The translations under genes and the position numbers were made by a program. Below are positions 8,733 to 17,830 of a stretch of 35,029 bases of DNA, piece after piece; the first letter of the stretch is position 1; every line of letters starts with the position of its first letter. Origin of the DNA: Barthelona sp. PAP020 (Eukaryota; Metamonada: BaSk clade); contig JARQWU010000092.1 in assembly GCA_040182905.1 (NCBI GenBank), forward strand, positions 1-35,029, read 5' to 3'. Below the pieces are notes generated by a model that saw nothing but the letters and a program-made list of their open reading frames with translations, had not been told where the DNA came from and did no database searches.

Positions 8733-8830
8733 AACAATATATATGGGAAAAAATCTCGGGTCAATAAATTAATTGAAAAATTGGAAATTTTTTCATTACT
8801 ACTTTTTTTTTCGTTTTTACAACCAAAATC
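8733..8830. promoter_or_regulatory. 98-bp bidirectional promoter region (SerRS / uS3)
   Basis: Only 98 bp separate the two ATGs. The region holds a T-run followed by CGTTTTTAC just before the uS3 start and ATATATATGGG near the SerRS start. No element can be proven functional from sequence alone. Confidence 0.45.
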
Positions 8831-9603
8831 ATGTCCAACGACTATCAAGAGAGAAAAATGACTCTCAAGAAGAGCGTATTATTATTTTTCAATGTAATTA
8901 TCTAATTTTTAAGTTTATTTCTGAAGGTATCCTTCGCGCTGAAGTTAATGAATTTTTCAAGAAAGAATTTGCTGATTCTAACTACATTGGTTGCACTGTT
9001 CGTGTTCAACCCAGTGGAAGAGTTGAAATTAGAGTTCATTCTTCTGATTCTAGAAAGGTCGCCGGTGAAAACGATTCTCGTATTCGTTCTGTCAAGGGTT
9101 TACTTTCTCAACGTTTAAATATTCCTGAAAAGATGATCAAGCTCACCATCAAGAAGGTTGAAATTCAAGAAACCAAGCTTTCCGCTCAAGTTATGGTTGA
9201 ACGTCTTCGTAATGAAATCATCAACGGTTCTGCTCCTCGTCGTGCTGCCAATATGGTTATTCGTGATGCTATGAAGGCCAAAGCTAAAGGTGTTGAAGTT
9301 ATCATTTCTGGTAAGGTTCATGCTCAACGTGCCAAAGCTCTTAAATTCGGTGCAGGATATATTTTAAAGACTGGTCAACCCAACAAAGATTATACTGAAA
9401 CTGGTATTAGATGTTACAAGACTGCTCTTGGTATTTTGGGTATGAAGGTTACTATCATGCGTGAAGAACCTATTAATGGAGAAAAGAGACCATTGCCTGA
9501 TAAGATCGAAATTAACGATCCTAAGTTTGAAAATCAAGAAGTTCTTGAACCCAAGCCAATCTTTGAACAAATTGAAGAAACTGCCGTTGAAGAAACTGCT
9601 TAA
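8831..9603 (+). CDS. RPS3: Ribosomal protein uS3 (RPS3), two exons
   Basis: Exons 8831-8875 and 8914-9603 give 244 aa. It is a small-subunit protein at the mRNA entry site. Exon 1 supplies MSNDYQ...TLKKS and exon 2 continues FISEGILRAEVNEFF, matching the KKRK-FVADGVFYAELNEFF start of eukaryotic uS3. Exon 2 alone has an upstream in-frame TTG/ATG-like extension that would lack this start. The KH-type domain and the C-terminal half (RRAANMVIRDAMKAKAKGVE, VIISGKVHAQRAKALKFGAG, LGILGMKVTIM) are highly conserved. Codon use is strongly biased to C- and G-ending codons such as AAG, ACC and GCC, unlike the orphan genes nearby, as expected for high expression. Confidence 0.97.
8876..8913 (+). other. 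38-nt intron in uS3
   Basis: GTATTA...TATCTAATTTTTAAG, phase 0, after codon 15. Splicing joins KKS to FISEG, matching the uS3 family. The exact AG is supported only by that alignment. Confidence 0.85.
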
Positions 9604-10095
9604 TTCTAGTTGTTTGAACGAATTGGATTTTTGATTTTTATAAAGTAGAGACGAATATATATTTTTTTTTAAATTTTCTTGAGGAAAGATAAGCCGTGTT
9701 TGTTGCGTTGCAAATAAATGTCAACATTATTGAAAATGTCTCTTCTTTGGATATTTGTTGTTAATTGTGAAGAAATGAACAAGAGCGATTTTGGGGAACC
9801 GTTGAACACTTGTATAAAGCCCAAAAAATGAACCAAATGTGTTCTTTTGTGTCAATTTACTCTATTCTTTTGAACGAAGTGAAAAAAAAAAGAGGAATGG
9901 AAACTATCTGACTGAAAATTTTGAGAGAAAGTTATCTACTGTTTGAATTAAAAAAAAAAAAACATTTATGAGGTGTTTGTCTGAGTTTTCAACAAAAATT
10001 TCAACATGTATCAAAAACTCATTTCCCACAATTTGTTGTCTTAACTGTTGAAACAACTATCAAAAAAACTATGTTACAAATTCGTCATTTGCCAC
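9604..10095. other. 492-bp convergent intergenic stretch
   Basis: Between the stops of uS3 (+) and the MYST gene (-). It is AT-rich with A- and T-runs and no coding frame of note. A more mixed-composition patch near 9680-9830 could hide a small RNA, but I see no tRNA, snRNA or box C/D signature I can defend. Confidence 0.4.
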
Positions 10096-11292
10096 CTACT
10101 GATAATTCAACTCATAATTACCAGGCAGATCCATTCTCCAATTTATACAAGGAGGTACCCAAATCAATTTATCAGGTTGAATGTGTACTTTAGCATTATT
10201 GATGGAAGTTTCCACTTTCTTCAAAAGTTCAGGGGCTATTGTCAAATCTATCTTTCCATCTTTGGTAGATGCACCAAGTTTTCTTAAAACAGCTCTATAG
10301 GAGTCAATATGAACACCAGTTTCCAAGGAAAGTTCACGCAGACTTTTAGGTTTCTCACTATCTTTAAGTGTGGAAATTAATTTATTTCTCCAAAAGCTCA
10401 TGAACGCAATATGACCAAGATCAGATAAAGGTCCTTCTGGAACACCACAACGACCCTCTTTTACCATTAACAAATACGAAAATTCTATCAATAACCTTCC
10501 AAATCCAAAATCAGAATACTGTGGAAAGGTTAAGATACAATTTAACGATCGTGGCGAGATAACTTTTTCTTTAGAAAAATATCCAACAATATGACAACCA
10601 AAATCATCATTGAAAGTCATAATATAAAATAAAAAATGCCTAACATGGGCTGAAGGGTTTTTGTGATCAATAAAACATTTAGCAACCAAAGACAAATTAA
10701 AACAGTAAGTAGGTGCAACAGTTCCATCAATTTCAAACACAGAAATTCCATCACAGCTGTATATTTCTTCACCTGGAGGATGCCTTAATTTACAATTCAA
10801 CGAATGGCTTTTGGCAGCTTCAGCTGAACTTTCAAATTTCAAACAATATTCACATACAAATAGATGTGGACAATTTTGATATTGAAATGGAAAAGGTGAA
10901 GGATACCAAGTGCTTACTGTGTGTTTGCCCATTGTAATTTCTTCAACTTCTCTCACAGAAGTAAGGAATTCACTTTTTTTTTCACGAAAATTTGTCTCAT
11001 AATCAATATCATTCACAGTTATCCATGTATCCCATCTTCTATTTAAATTTCTATAATGTACATAAAAAACTGGATTGCCATTTTCATCCTTTTGTATTTT
11101 TTGCACCTCAGCTTCACTATAAACGAACTCCGGTTCTTTTTTTAAACCATTATTATCTTTAAAATTGCATTCTTTATCGTTATTTTCAATGTCTTCATTC
11201 TCTTCATTTTCTGATACATCTAAAAATCGTCTGCATCGTATTATTGAATTAACTTTAGGAAATTTTTTCTTTTTTCCACTCTTATTTGCCAT
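10096..11292 (-). CDS. MYST-family histone acetyltransferase (Tip60/Esa1-like)
   Basis: 398 aa. Domains in order: a tudor-knot/chromo-barrel at about residues 65-105 (VFYVHYRNLNRRWDTWI), a C2HC zinc finger with CEYC and HSLNC, then the MYST acetyltransferase core. The catalytic Cys (C252 in NCILTFPQ) and the general-base Glu (E286 in VPEGPLSDLG) are present, as is the lysine normally auto-acetylated (K205 in AKCFIDHK). The acetyl-CoA loop reads SDFGFGRLL. This matches the Esa1/Tip60 branch, the NuA4 subunit that acetylates histone H4 and H2A variants in the nucleus. The C-terminus LIWVPPCINWR also matches Esa1. The N-terminus is short and acidic. It is divergent from the O-GlcNAc-transferase-like gene. 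Confidence 0.95.
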   Translation of the reverse strand: MANKSGKKKKFPKVNSIIRCRRFLDVSENEENEDIENNDKECNFKDNNGLKKEPEFVYSEAEVQKIQKDENGNPVFYVHYRNLNRRWDTWITVNDIDYETNFREKKSEFLTSVREVEEITMGKHTVSTWYPSPFPFQYQNCPHLFVCEYCLKFESSAEAAKSHSLNCKLRHPPGEEIYSCDGISVFEIDGTVAPTYCFNLSLVAKCFIDHKNPSAHVRHFLFYIMTFNDDFGCHIVGYFSKEKVISPRSLNCILTFPQYSDFGFGRLLIEFSYLLMVKEGRCGVPEGPLSDLGHIAFMSFWRNKLISTLKDSEKPKSLRELSLETGVHIDSYRAVLRKLGASTKDGKIDLTIAPELLKKVETSINNAKVHIQPDKLIWVPPCINWRMDLPGNYELNYQ

Positions 11293-11315
11293 GACAACGT
11301 TTTTTTAAGAAGAAT

Positions 11316-11332
11316 CAAAAAGGAAAATTGGG
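11316..11332 (-). promoter_or_regulatory. Putative upstream motif CCCAATTTTCCTTTTTG
   Basis: 24-40 bp upstream of the MYST ATG. It closely resembles the CAATTTTCGCTTTT element found just before the eL21 and TBC genes. Whether it is functional is inference. Confidence 0.25.
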
Positions 11333-11523
11333 AGAATTATTTTTTTTTGTTTTATTTTTTAATTTCTTCAGCTTCTCTTGATCCTTCAATTTCTTAATTT
11401 CTGATGATTTTCAACAATTTTGAAAATAAAGATAATCTTTTTTAATTTTTTTTTTTCAGATTATTTCTGAAGACTGAAAGATATTGAAGGAAAAATTTTA
11501 AACCAAATATTTGGAATGACTCT

Positions 11524-14442
11524 ATGATAGAGGAGTCTGAAGAACCATTTCAAGAATATACCATTGAATTTAATGACAGATTTGAAGATTCAACAATTCA
11601 AGAAATTGATATCAAACATTTTTTTGAAAATGGTTTGTTTTCAGATGTGATTCTTCATTCGGAGATTGTTTTGCAAAAGAATCCGAGGAATAATGTTATT
11701 TTGGAATATGTTGCATGTTCTTATTTACGAATTCAAAATTCAAAATTAGCAGTTGAAACATTTAATAAGATAGCTAAATTCACAAAAACTTCCTTTTTAA
11801 CAAATTATAATTTGTCATTACATCATTATAATGAAGGTAATTATGATTTAGCTTATCAATATTGTTTAAATGCTTGTAATGTTAATGATAGTGATAGAAA
11901 GAATTTATCTTATTTATTGATGGCAAAAATATGTAAAAAAATGAAGCGAAATGGACTTTCCAAGACATATTTGAAATTAATTGTCAATTCAACGAATGAA
12001 TATAATGATAAAATGAACTATTTACAAGCTTGCTACGAATTAAGTAAGATCTATGAAATTGAAGGATTGATGATAGATTTAAGAGATTTGATTGTTAAAA
12101 TATGCAGTTGGTTGAATTTGAATGAAGAAAATGAGGTTAAATTGAATGAGAATTGGGTTGATATTGCAAAATGTTTGAAATTTGCTGGATATATTAAAGA
12201 ATCATTGATATTATTAAAGAATGTATCTTTAAGCTTTAAAAATATGTATTTAATTCCTGAATGTTATGAAAGTTTGCTTCAATTTGATTTGGCTTTAGCA
12301 GAGTGGACAAAAATGCTGGACATGTTGAAAAATATTCATTTTTTTACCACAAAATTAAAACTTAAACTAAATTTACATGTGAGAACTCAAATATCAGAAA
12401 ATTTCATGCTATTAAATGAATATGTAAATGCTGAAAAGACTTTAACTGATTTTCATATCGAAACTGAATATTCTTTAAATGATTATGCCATTATTGAATT
12501 AGTTATTCGAAAAAACAAACAATTAGGGAACCTTTTGAGGAAAATTAAAAACTATACAAAGAGCGCTGAATACTTTCAATTTGCATACAACTATTTGGTC
12601 GAAAATGTTGGTGAACGTCCTGAAGAAAATTTTTATCTAAATCTTTATGCAGAACTATTCAATGATTATGGTTTGATCTTTCATCATCAAAATAAATATC
12701 ATGAAGCATTACAATGGTTTAATTTAAGTCTTGAATACAATGAAAAGTATGCTTTGGCTTACACTAATAAAGGCATTGTATTTGAATCTGTTGAACAATG
12801 GAATGAAGCATTAGAATGTCAATTATTAGCTTATGAACTTGATAATGACAATTTGGGAATTATTATCAATTTAATCAGTGTCTATTTACATAAACAAAGA
12901 TTTATTGATGCGAAACAATTGTTAGAAGATACTGTTTCTTTAAATAGACATAATAATGAATTGAATAGAATTGCAGGCTTGGTATATTTTAATCTTAAAG
13001 AATATTACAAAAGTTTGGAATATTTTGAGAAAATTTTTGAATTTCATCGGAGTCCACAGATTGAATATTTCATCATTGCTTGTAAACAAATATTATGTAT
13101 ATGGGATGATTACACTGAACTTTTCATTAATTTACAAAAAATTTTCACGGAGGAAGTTGCTTCAAATAGTGTCACTGAATTATTACCCTTTCATTGTTTT
13201 ACATATCCTATTGATGATGAATTGGTTTTGAAAAATGCTCAATTGAATGCAAACAGATCAATATTGAGTTTGAAAGTATCTGAAGTTGAACCATTCAAAC
13301 ATGATATTGAGGAAATACCATTGATTTTAAAACTTGGTTTTGTTTCTGGAAATTTTGATAAAAAGCATCCAATCAATGATCTTTTAGGGAATATTTATGA
13401 AATGTTTGATGAAAATGAATTTGAAATTTTCATTTTTTCATTATGTGAAGTCAAACAGAAACATAAATTTTCCAATCTCATTGATTTACATGATAAACCA
13501 TTTGTTGAAGCAGCAAATGTTATATATTCTCATAATATTGATATTTTGATTGATCTAAATGGTTATACGGAAGGAGCAAATCCTCATATTTTTGCGATGA
13601 AACCAAGTCCATGTCAAGTATCATTTTTAGGTTATTGTTCTACAATTGGAGGTGATTGGATGGATTATTTTATAGCAGATCCAGTAATAATACCTAATAT
13701 TGAATGTGCTAATATGTTTTCAGAAAAAATATTAATGTTAGACAATGGGTTTTCGTATTTCTGTTGTAATTATAGTTCTAATATGTCTTACAGATTTAAT
13801 CAAGATATAAATATTTCTATTTTACGTGAACAATTGAATTTTCCAGTTGATTCGTTCCTTTTTGCTAACTTCAATCAATTTTACAAATATTCACCAGAGT
13901 GTTTCAGTAGTTGGATATCCATTTTACTTTCAGTTCCAAATTCCCATTTGATCATGTTGAAGTTGCCAGCAGAAGCTACTAATAATCTTGTGAAGTTTGC
14001 AAAAAATCAAGGAATCGAAGAAGAGCGTCTCATTTTCTTGGAACCTGTGGATAAGAAAACGCATTTATTGCGTTGTAAAGCTGTTGATCTCATTCTTGAT
14101 ACTTTTCAAGTTAATGGTCATACCACAACAGTAGACGCTTTGTGGATGGGTTGTCCTGTGTTGACATTAATTGGAACCAGAGTTTGTCAAAGAGTTGCAG
14201 CTTCGTTATTAACAGCAAATGGCTGTGAGGATTTGATTGCTAAAACAAAGGGAGAATATGTTGACAAAGCTATTGAGTATGCAATTTCAAAAGAAAAATT
14301 TGATAAATTAAAGGATTCTATGATTTTGAAAAGGTTGGACTCAAAATTATTCAATATTGAAGACTGGGTCATTGAATTTCAAAACAGTTTAAAAAAAGGA
14401 TTTCATGAAATGTTCCAAAAGTCTTCCATAAAAATTGTTTAA
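11524..14442 (+). CDS. GT41 O-GlcNAc transferase-like protein with N-terminal TPRs
   Basis: 972 aa. The N-terminal half (about residues 30-535) is built of TPR-like helical repeats; the clearest are YHEALQWFNLSLEYNEKYA and WNEALECQLLAYELDNDN. The C-terminal half is the two-lobed GT41 catalytic domain, starting near residue 600. Landmarks match human OGT and plant SECRET AGENT: H615 in KKHPIND, DLNGYTEGANPHIFAMKP, the NFNQFYK motif with Q785 and K788 (human Q839/K842, UDP contact), and NGHTTTVDALWMGCP with H866. The HP.. motif favours the OGT/SEC type over SPINDLY O-fucosyltransferases. The expected role is to modify Ser/Thr of nuclear and cytosolic proteins with GlcNAc. It is a single exon, divergent from the MYST gene over 231 bp. 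Confidence 0.93.
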   Translation: MIEESEEPFQEYTIEFNDRFEDSTIQEIDIKHFFENGLFSDVILHSEIVLQKNPRNNVILEYVACSYLRIQNSKLAVETFNKIAKFTKTSFLTNYNLSLHHYNEGNYDLAYQYCLNACNVNDSDRKNLSYLLMAKICKKMKRNGLSKTYLKLIVNSTNEYNDKMNYLQACYELSKIYEIEGLMIDLRDLIVKICSWLNLNEENEVKLNENWVDIAKCLKFAGYIKESLILLKNVSLSFKNMYLIPECYESLLQFDLALAEWTKMLDMLKNIHFFTTKLKLKLNLHVRTQISENFMLLNEYVNAEKTLTDFHIETEYSLNDYAIIELVIRKNKQLGNLLRKIKNYTKSAEYFQFAYNYLVENVGERPEENFYLNLYAELFNDYGLIFHHQNKYHEALQWFNLSLEYNEKYALAYTNKGIVFESVEQWNEALECQLLAYELDNDNLGIIINLISVYLHKQRFIDAKQLLEDTVSLNRHNNELNRIAGLVYFNLKEYYKSLEYFEKIFEFHRSPQIEYFIIACKQILCIWDDYTELFINLQKIFTEEVASNSVTELLPFHCFTYPIDDELVLKNAQLNANRSILSLKVSEVEPFKHDIEEIPLILKLGFVSGNFDKKHPINDLLGNIYEMFDENEFEIFIFSLCEVKQKHKFSNLIDLHDKPFVEAANVIYSHNIDILIDLNGYTEGANPHIFAMKPSPCQVSFLGYCSTIGGDWMDYFIADPVIIPNIECANMFSEKILMLDNGFSYFCCNYSSNMSYRFNQDINISILREQLNFPVDSFLFANFNQFYKYSPECFSSWISILLSVPNSHLIMLKLPAEATNNLVKFAKNQGIEEERLIFLEPVDKKTHLLRCKAVDLILDTFQVNGHTTTVDALWMGCPVLTLIGTRVCQRVAASLLTANGCEDLIAKTKGEYVDKAIEYAISKEKFDKLKDSMILKRLDSKLFNIEDWVIEFQNSLKKGFHEMFQKSSIKIV

Positions 14443-14649
14443 TTATTTTAGAGAGATTCATATTCACATATAAAAACATAATGCATGTGTACAACATGCA
14501 AATTTTTTTTTGTATCAAAAGATCAAAAAGAAATGATTCAAGATGCTAAACTTATGCTCTGTTTTTTTTTTTTGTTTATGTGTAAAGAAACATTTTGGGA
14601 ATACGTGAATAAAGTGGAAAAGTATCTATAAAGTTGAAAGCAAAGAGAT

Positions 14650-15400
14650 CCTATTGATATGTTGAAAATTTAGATTTCTCAGAAGAAAGTGTTGAAGATT
14701 TGTTTATTTCATGTCAAGAGGCATTGATGGAATGACTAAAGAAAGAATCGTGTCTATTTGATAAGGCTTTCAAGGCCCGATGGATGTGTTAAAACTTTAA
14801 AATATTGCTCCTGTAAAAATACAAAACAGGGAGGAAATTTCCAAATAGGGCACTTTGTCCACGCTATTGAATCTCAGTTCCTCAATTCCACTCATCGGGA
14901 TTTCTTTGAATTTTGCTATTAGCTTTTTAGGTTCTTCTCATTTAAATAATTGCAGTTATCTAATCAGTGCACCAAAATTTCCACATTCCGATTTGATCAT
15001 CAAAAATGAAGTTTGGTCACTCTTTTCCTTTGTAAAATGAGTGTTTTCAGTTATTTGTTAGCATGTGTGCAAATTTGTTTCAAAGTTAGACCGATTTTCA
15101 AGCTGCTTTTATCATTTCTTGTTATCTCGAACTTTATCTCAAAAAATCTAAAGTCTTTCAACAGATCAATCGACCCTCGAAAGCCTTTAACCAAATAACA
15201 CTCAACATTTTTAATTCATTCATACGAACAGTGCTTCTTTGTTTGGAAATAATGTTCAAAAAGAGTCTTTTGAAATTGATCTAGTAGCTAATATGTATAG
15301 TTATTTTTCAACAGATTCATGCAAGCAAGTTTTTTTACTATTAAGATGTTTAAATTATTCATTAATAGATATTTATGAGGTATGAGTTGTTCAGTGAATA
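14650..15400 (+). pseudogene. Decayed coding sequence, one copy of a dispersed family
   Basis: Several short plus-strand frames with protein-like composition follow one another but are broken by stops and frame changes: 14658-14735 (SEESVEDLFISCQEALME), 14736-14792, 15090-15284 and, overlapping in another frame, 15215-15385. The 15090-15284 piece encodes LYLKKSKVFQQINRPSK, which matches LYLRKSKVVQQINRASK encoded at 28358-28491, and the similarity continues to VLLCLEI against VLLGLEI. Similarity is seen in both DNA and protein, in one frame. I do not recognise the ancestral protein. An alternative is a gene cut by several unrecognised introns, but no GTATK...CTAAC pair joins the frames. Confidence 0.45.
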
Positions 15401-15791
15401 ACGAAACGAGTTAGCTTAAGGTTTGGGAAAACTCAAGTGGATTCAGATGCCCAAGTAACTTAAAAAATTGGACTTAAAGATGGTCAAGAAACAACAAATA
15501 AAGGAAGTGATATTTGATGACCTCTTTATATCTCCAATAAATTCCGTTCATTGAGCATGAATTTCCACAATATTTAATTTTTTTTTTTTTTTTTATTATC
15601 GCATATTTTATTTTTTTTTTGTGTCAGATTCATTTTCTCAGTTTTACTCTTTCTTTTCTTTTTTAAAAGGTTTTTTTGTTCCATATTTATACTTCACCTG
15701 GAAATCAAAAAATTAACAGAAATACAAACAAAAACAAAAAAAAGAGAGTTTTTATATATTCTTTCAAACAAATTTATTTGTGTATAAATAA
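15401..15791. other. Intergenic tail with long T-runs
   Basis: No gene seen. Short protein-like scraps (for example 15470-15525) may be further debris of the pseudogene. A run of about 18 T at 15579-15596 and other T-runs precede the 3' end of the convergent minus-strand gene. Confidence 0.4.
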
Positions 15792-17726
15792 CTAATTTTG
15801 TTTTTGTATTATGATATTCATCTTTCTTTTTTTCTTTTTATTGCGATTCCGTAATGAACTTGGTTGATAAATTACATTTTCTTGTCCACCAAAAGATAAA
15901 ATATTTTTGTTTTTAACTGGTGTAACAACTTTTTTATTTTCACATTCAGAAGAAAATTGGTGATGTTCTTCTATCGAAATTTTTTTGATTCTTCTTATGG
16001 GAGTTGTGACCTTTTCAATTAAGGAATTTCGTAACGATACAACAGAAATATCATTTGTCTGTGAATGATCAGTAAGTGACTGTGATTTAGTATTGAATTC
16101 AGATGATGAACGATACATTTCTGCACCATTTCTATTTATTGGAGTATTGATATTTTTATTAAATGAATCGATATCTGCTGAACTTGAAATAGAATCTTCC
16201 ATCATCTCAATATCTGAAATCTCTTTTTTCATCAATTTTCTTGATTTTTTCTTGATATGTTTCCTATAGTTTTTCATTGTTCCTGCAAATCTACGAGTTT
16301 CAATCCTGCTGTTTGGATCTTCTTTTATTAATTTGCCAATTATTGGTTTTTTCTTTAATCTCAGGGGCTTTCCAACTTGTACATTATGGACAGAGCTTTG
16401 TCTTTGACGATCAAGATCTTTCTCATCTTCATTAAGCAGATCACTCAGAGATAACATTTCAGGATCAAAATGTCTACAATGTTTCAAATATTGGATCAAA
16501 TTTTTAATTAGCAAAAGGTTGCTAAACTTTGAAGTTTCAATTCTTTCAAAGAATAAACTTAAATATGTCTCATTTTTAACATAAGCAAAAGTTTTTTCCA
16601 GCCAAAATTCACATTTTTTCTTTATAGATTTTAGATTGACCAATCGTTCATCTTTCTTTATCAAACCAAACATTAAAACAATTTGACCCAAACAAAAGTC
16701 AACCAAAAGATCTATTTGCTGATGTGATAGGAATTGTCTCGATATTTCAAAGTATTCTTCAATATTCAGCAAACTTTCATTAATTTCCATCAAATTAAGA
16801 TCTTGTGAATTTGTCTCATCCAAATAATCAATCAATTTATAAAGCCCTTTTTTGGTTACAACTTCTTTTGACAATTCTCTAATTGATTTTAAAACGAAGT
16901 TTGTTGATCGATCTTCAACAATCTCAGACAAACCATAATTATCAGCATCATCCAAATCATTATCAAATTCACTTTGCCCATCAATGGGCATTATTAAACC
17001 TGATGGAAGATTTTTCCATCGCTTACTTACAACATACATGGGTTCAAACAAACTCAATGAAAAAGGCTCACATGAAACAGCTTCATCATTATCTTTAGAT
17101 TCTGTTAGATATACGGGATTGACCCTTATACTACCATCATTAACACTTAATGGCATATGAAATGGCTTTATAATGCCTTTGATATCAACAAGAACTATTT
17201 CAGGTGTAATGAATGTCATTTTTGTTATTTTTGAATTGAAGTTTGTGAAATTTTCAGAAATTTGCTCAATTGGTGTGGTTGGGAAAAAATAAACAGGTGA
17301 ATTACTCATTTCAATCTGTTTTCTAAAAGTACAATAATCTTGAGTTGCATTATCGATAATAAGGTAAGGAAAAACAATTAAAATCTCCTTTTTTAAACAA
17401 TTTGATTCAATAAATGAACAATGATTGGAAATAGAGGAAAAAAATATTTTTGAATCAAGAACTATTGCTTTCTGCCTTTTATTACAATTATTATTTGTAA
17501 CTATATCGTCAATCATATCATCAATTGATTTAAAAACATTTTTAACACTTCGGTACATTTTAATAAATGAATAATTATTATCTATAAAAAAAAGACTAAA
17601 AACAACATCTTTTTGATTATTAATACACCATTTTTTAAGTATGAAAGTGTATAAACACCATTTAATGTTTGGATTTTCTATTAAATTTGTTAAATTAATA
17701 AATATTACAACATTCAATTTTGACAT
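15792..17726 (-). CDS. Orphan, 644 aa; possible vWA-like N-terminus and basic TP-rich C-terminus
   Basis: The frame starts at the first ATG (MSKLNVVIFINLTNL); a longer TTG start is discounted. The N-terminal 200 residues alternate predicted strands and helices (KLNVVIFINL, VVFSLFFID, KAIVLDSKIFF, ILIVFPYLIID), which could be a von Willebrand A-like or Rossmann-like fold without an obvious DxSxS metal site. Residues 285-440 are helical. The last 200 residues are basic and low complexity, with several Ser/Thr-Pro sites (NTPINR, TTPIRR, VTPVKN) and lysine/arginine clusters (HIKKKSRKLMKK) that would suit nuclear import. This order resembles Treslin/TICRR-type replication proteins, but that is a guess. 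It is the next gene downstream of the SPRY-RING ligase, on the same strand, 104 bp away. Confidence 0.8.
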   Translation of the reverse strand: MSKLNVVIFINLTNLIENPNIKWCLYTFILKKWCINNQKDVVFSLFFIDNNYSFIKMYRSVKNVFKSIDDMIDDIVTNNNCNKRQKAIVLDSKIFFSSISNHCSFIESNCLKKEILIVFPYLIIDNATQDYCTFRKQIEMSNSPVYFFPTTPIEQISENFTNFNSKITKMTFITPEIVLVDIKGIIKPFHMPLSVNDGSIRVNPVYLTESKDNDEAVSCEPFSLSLFEPMYVVSKRWKNLPSGLIMPIDGQSEFDNDLDDADNYGLSEIVEDRSTNFVLKSIRELSKEVVTKKGLYKLIDYLDETNSQDLNLMEINESLLNIEEYFEISRQFLSHQQIDLLVDFCLGQIVLMFGLIKKDERLVNLKSIKKKCEFWLEKTFAYVKNETYLSLFFERIETSKFSNLLLIKNLIQYLKHCRHFDPEMLSLSDLLNEDEKDLDRQRQSSVHNVQVGKPLRLKKKPIIGKLIKEDPNSRIETRRFAGTMKNYRKHIKKKSRKLMKKEISDIEMMEDSISSSADIDSFNKNINTPINRNGAEMYRSSSEFNTKSQSLTDHSQTNDISVVSLRNSLIEKVTTPIRRIKKISIEEHHQFSSECENKKVVTPVKNKNILSFGGQENVIYQPSSLRNRNKKKKRKMNIIIQKQN

Positions 17727-17830
17727 GGTTATACTGTTATAAATTATAATCAATTTTAATGAACATCTGAAATATGTTCAAATTGACATTAAAAAAAAAA
17801 TTTTTTTTTTGTAAAAATTTTACACATCAT

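Noticed and set aside
8773-8913. An uninterrupted uS3 start upstream in the exon 2 frame
   Set aside because: It would add an Phe/Asn-rich leader unlike any uS3. The 38-nt intron gives the expected KKS-FISEG join.
9680-9830. Mixed-composition patch considered as a small RNA gene
   Set aside because: No tRNA cloverleaf, Sm site or box C/D pair that I could trace.
14855-15040. 61-codon plus-strand frame as an independent gene
   Set aside because: Lies inside the decayed region, starts from a TTG, and has no support beyond length.
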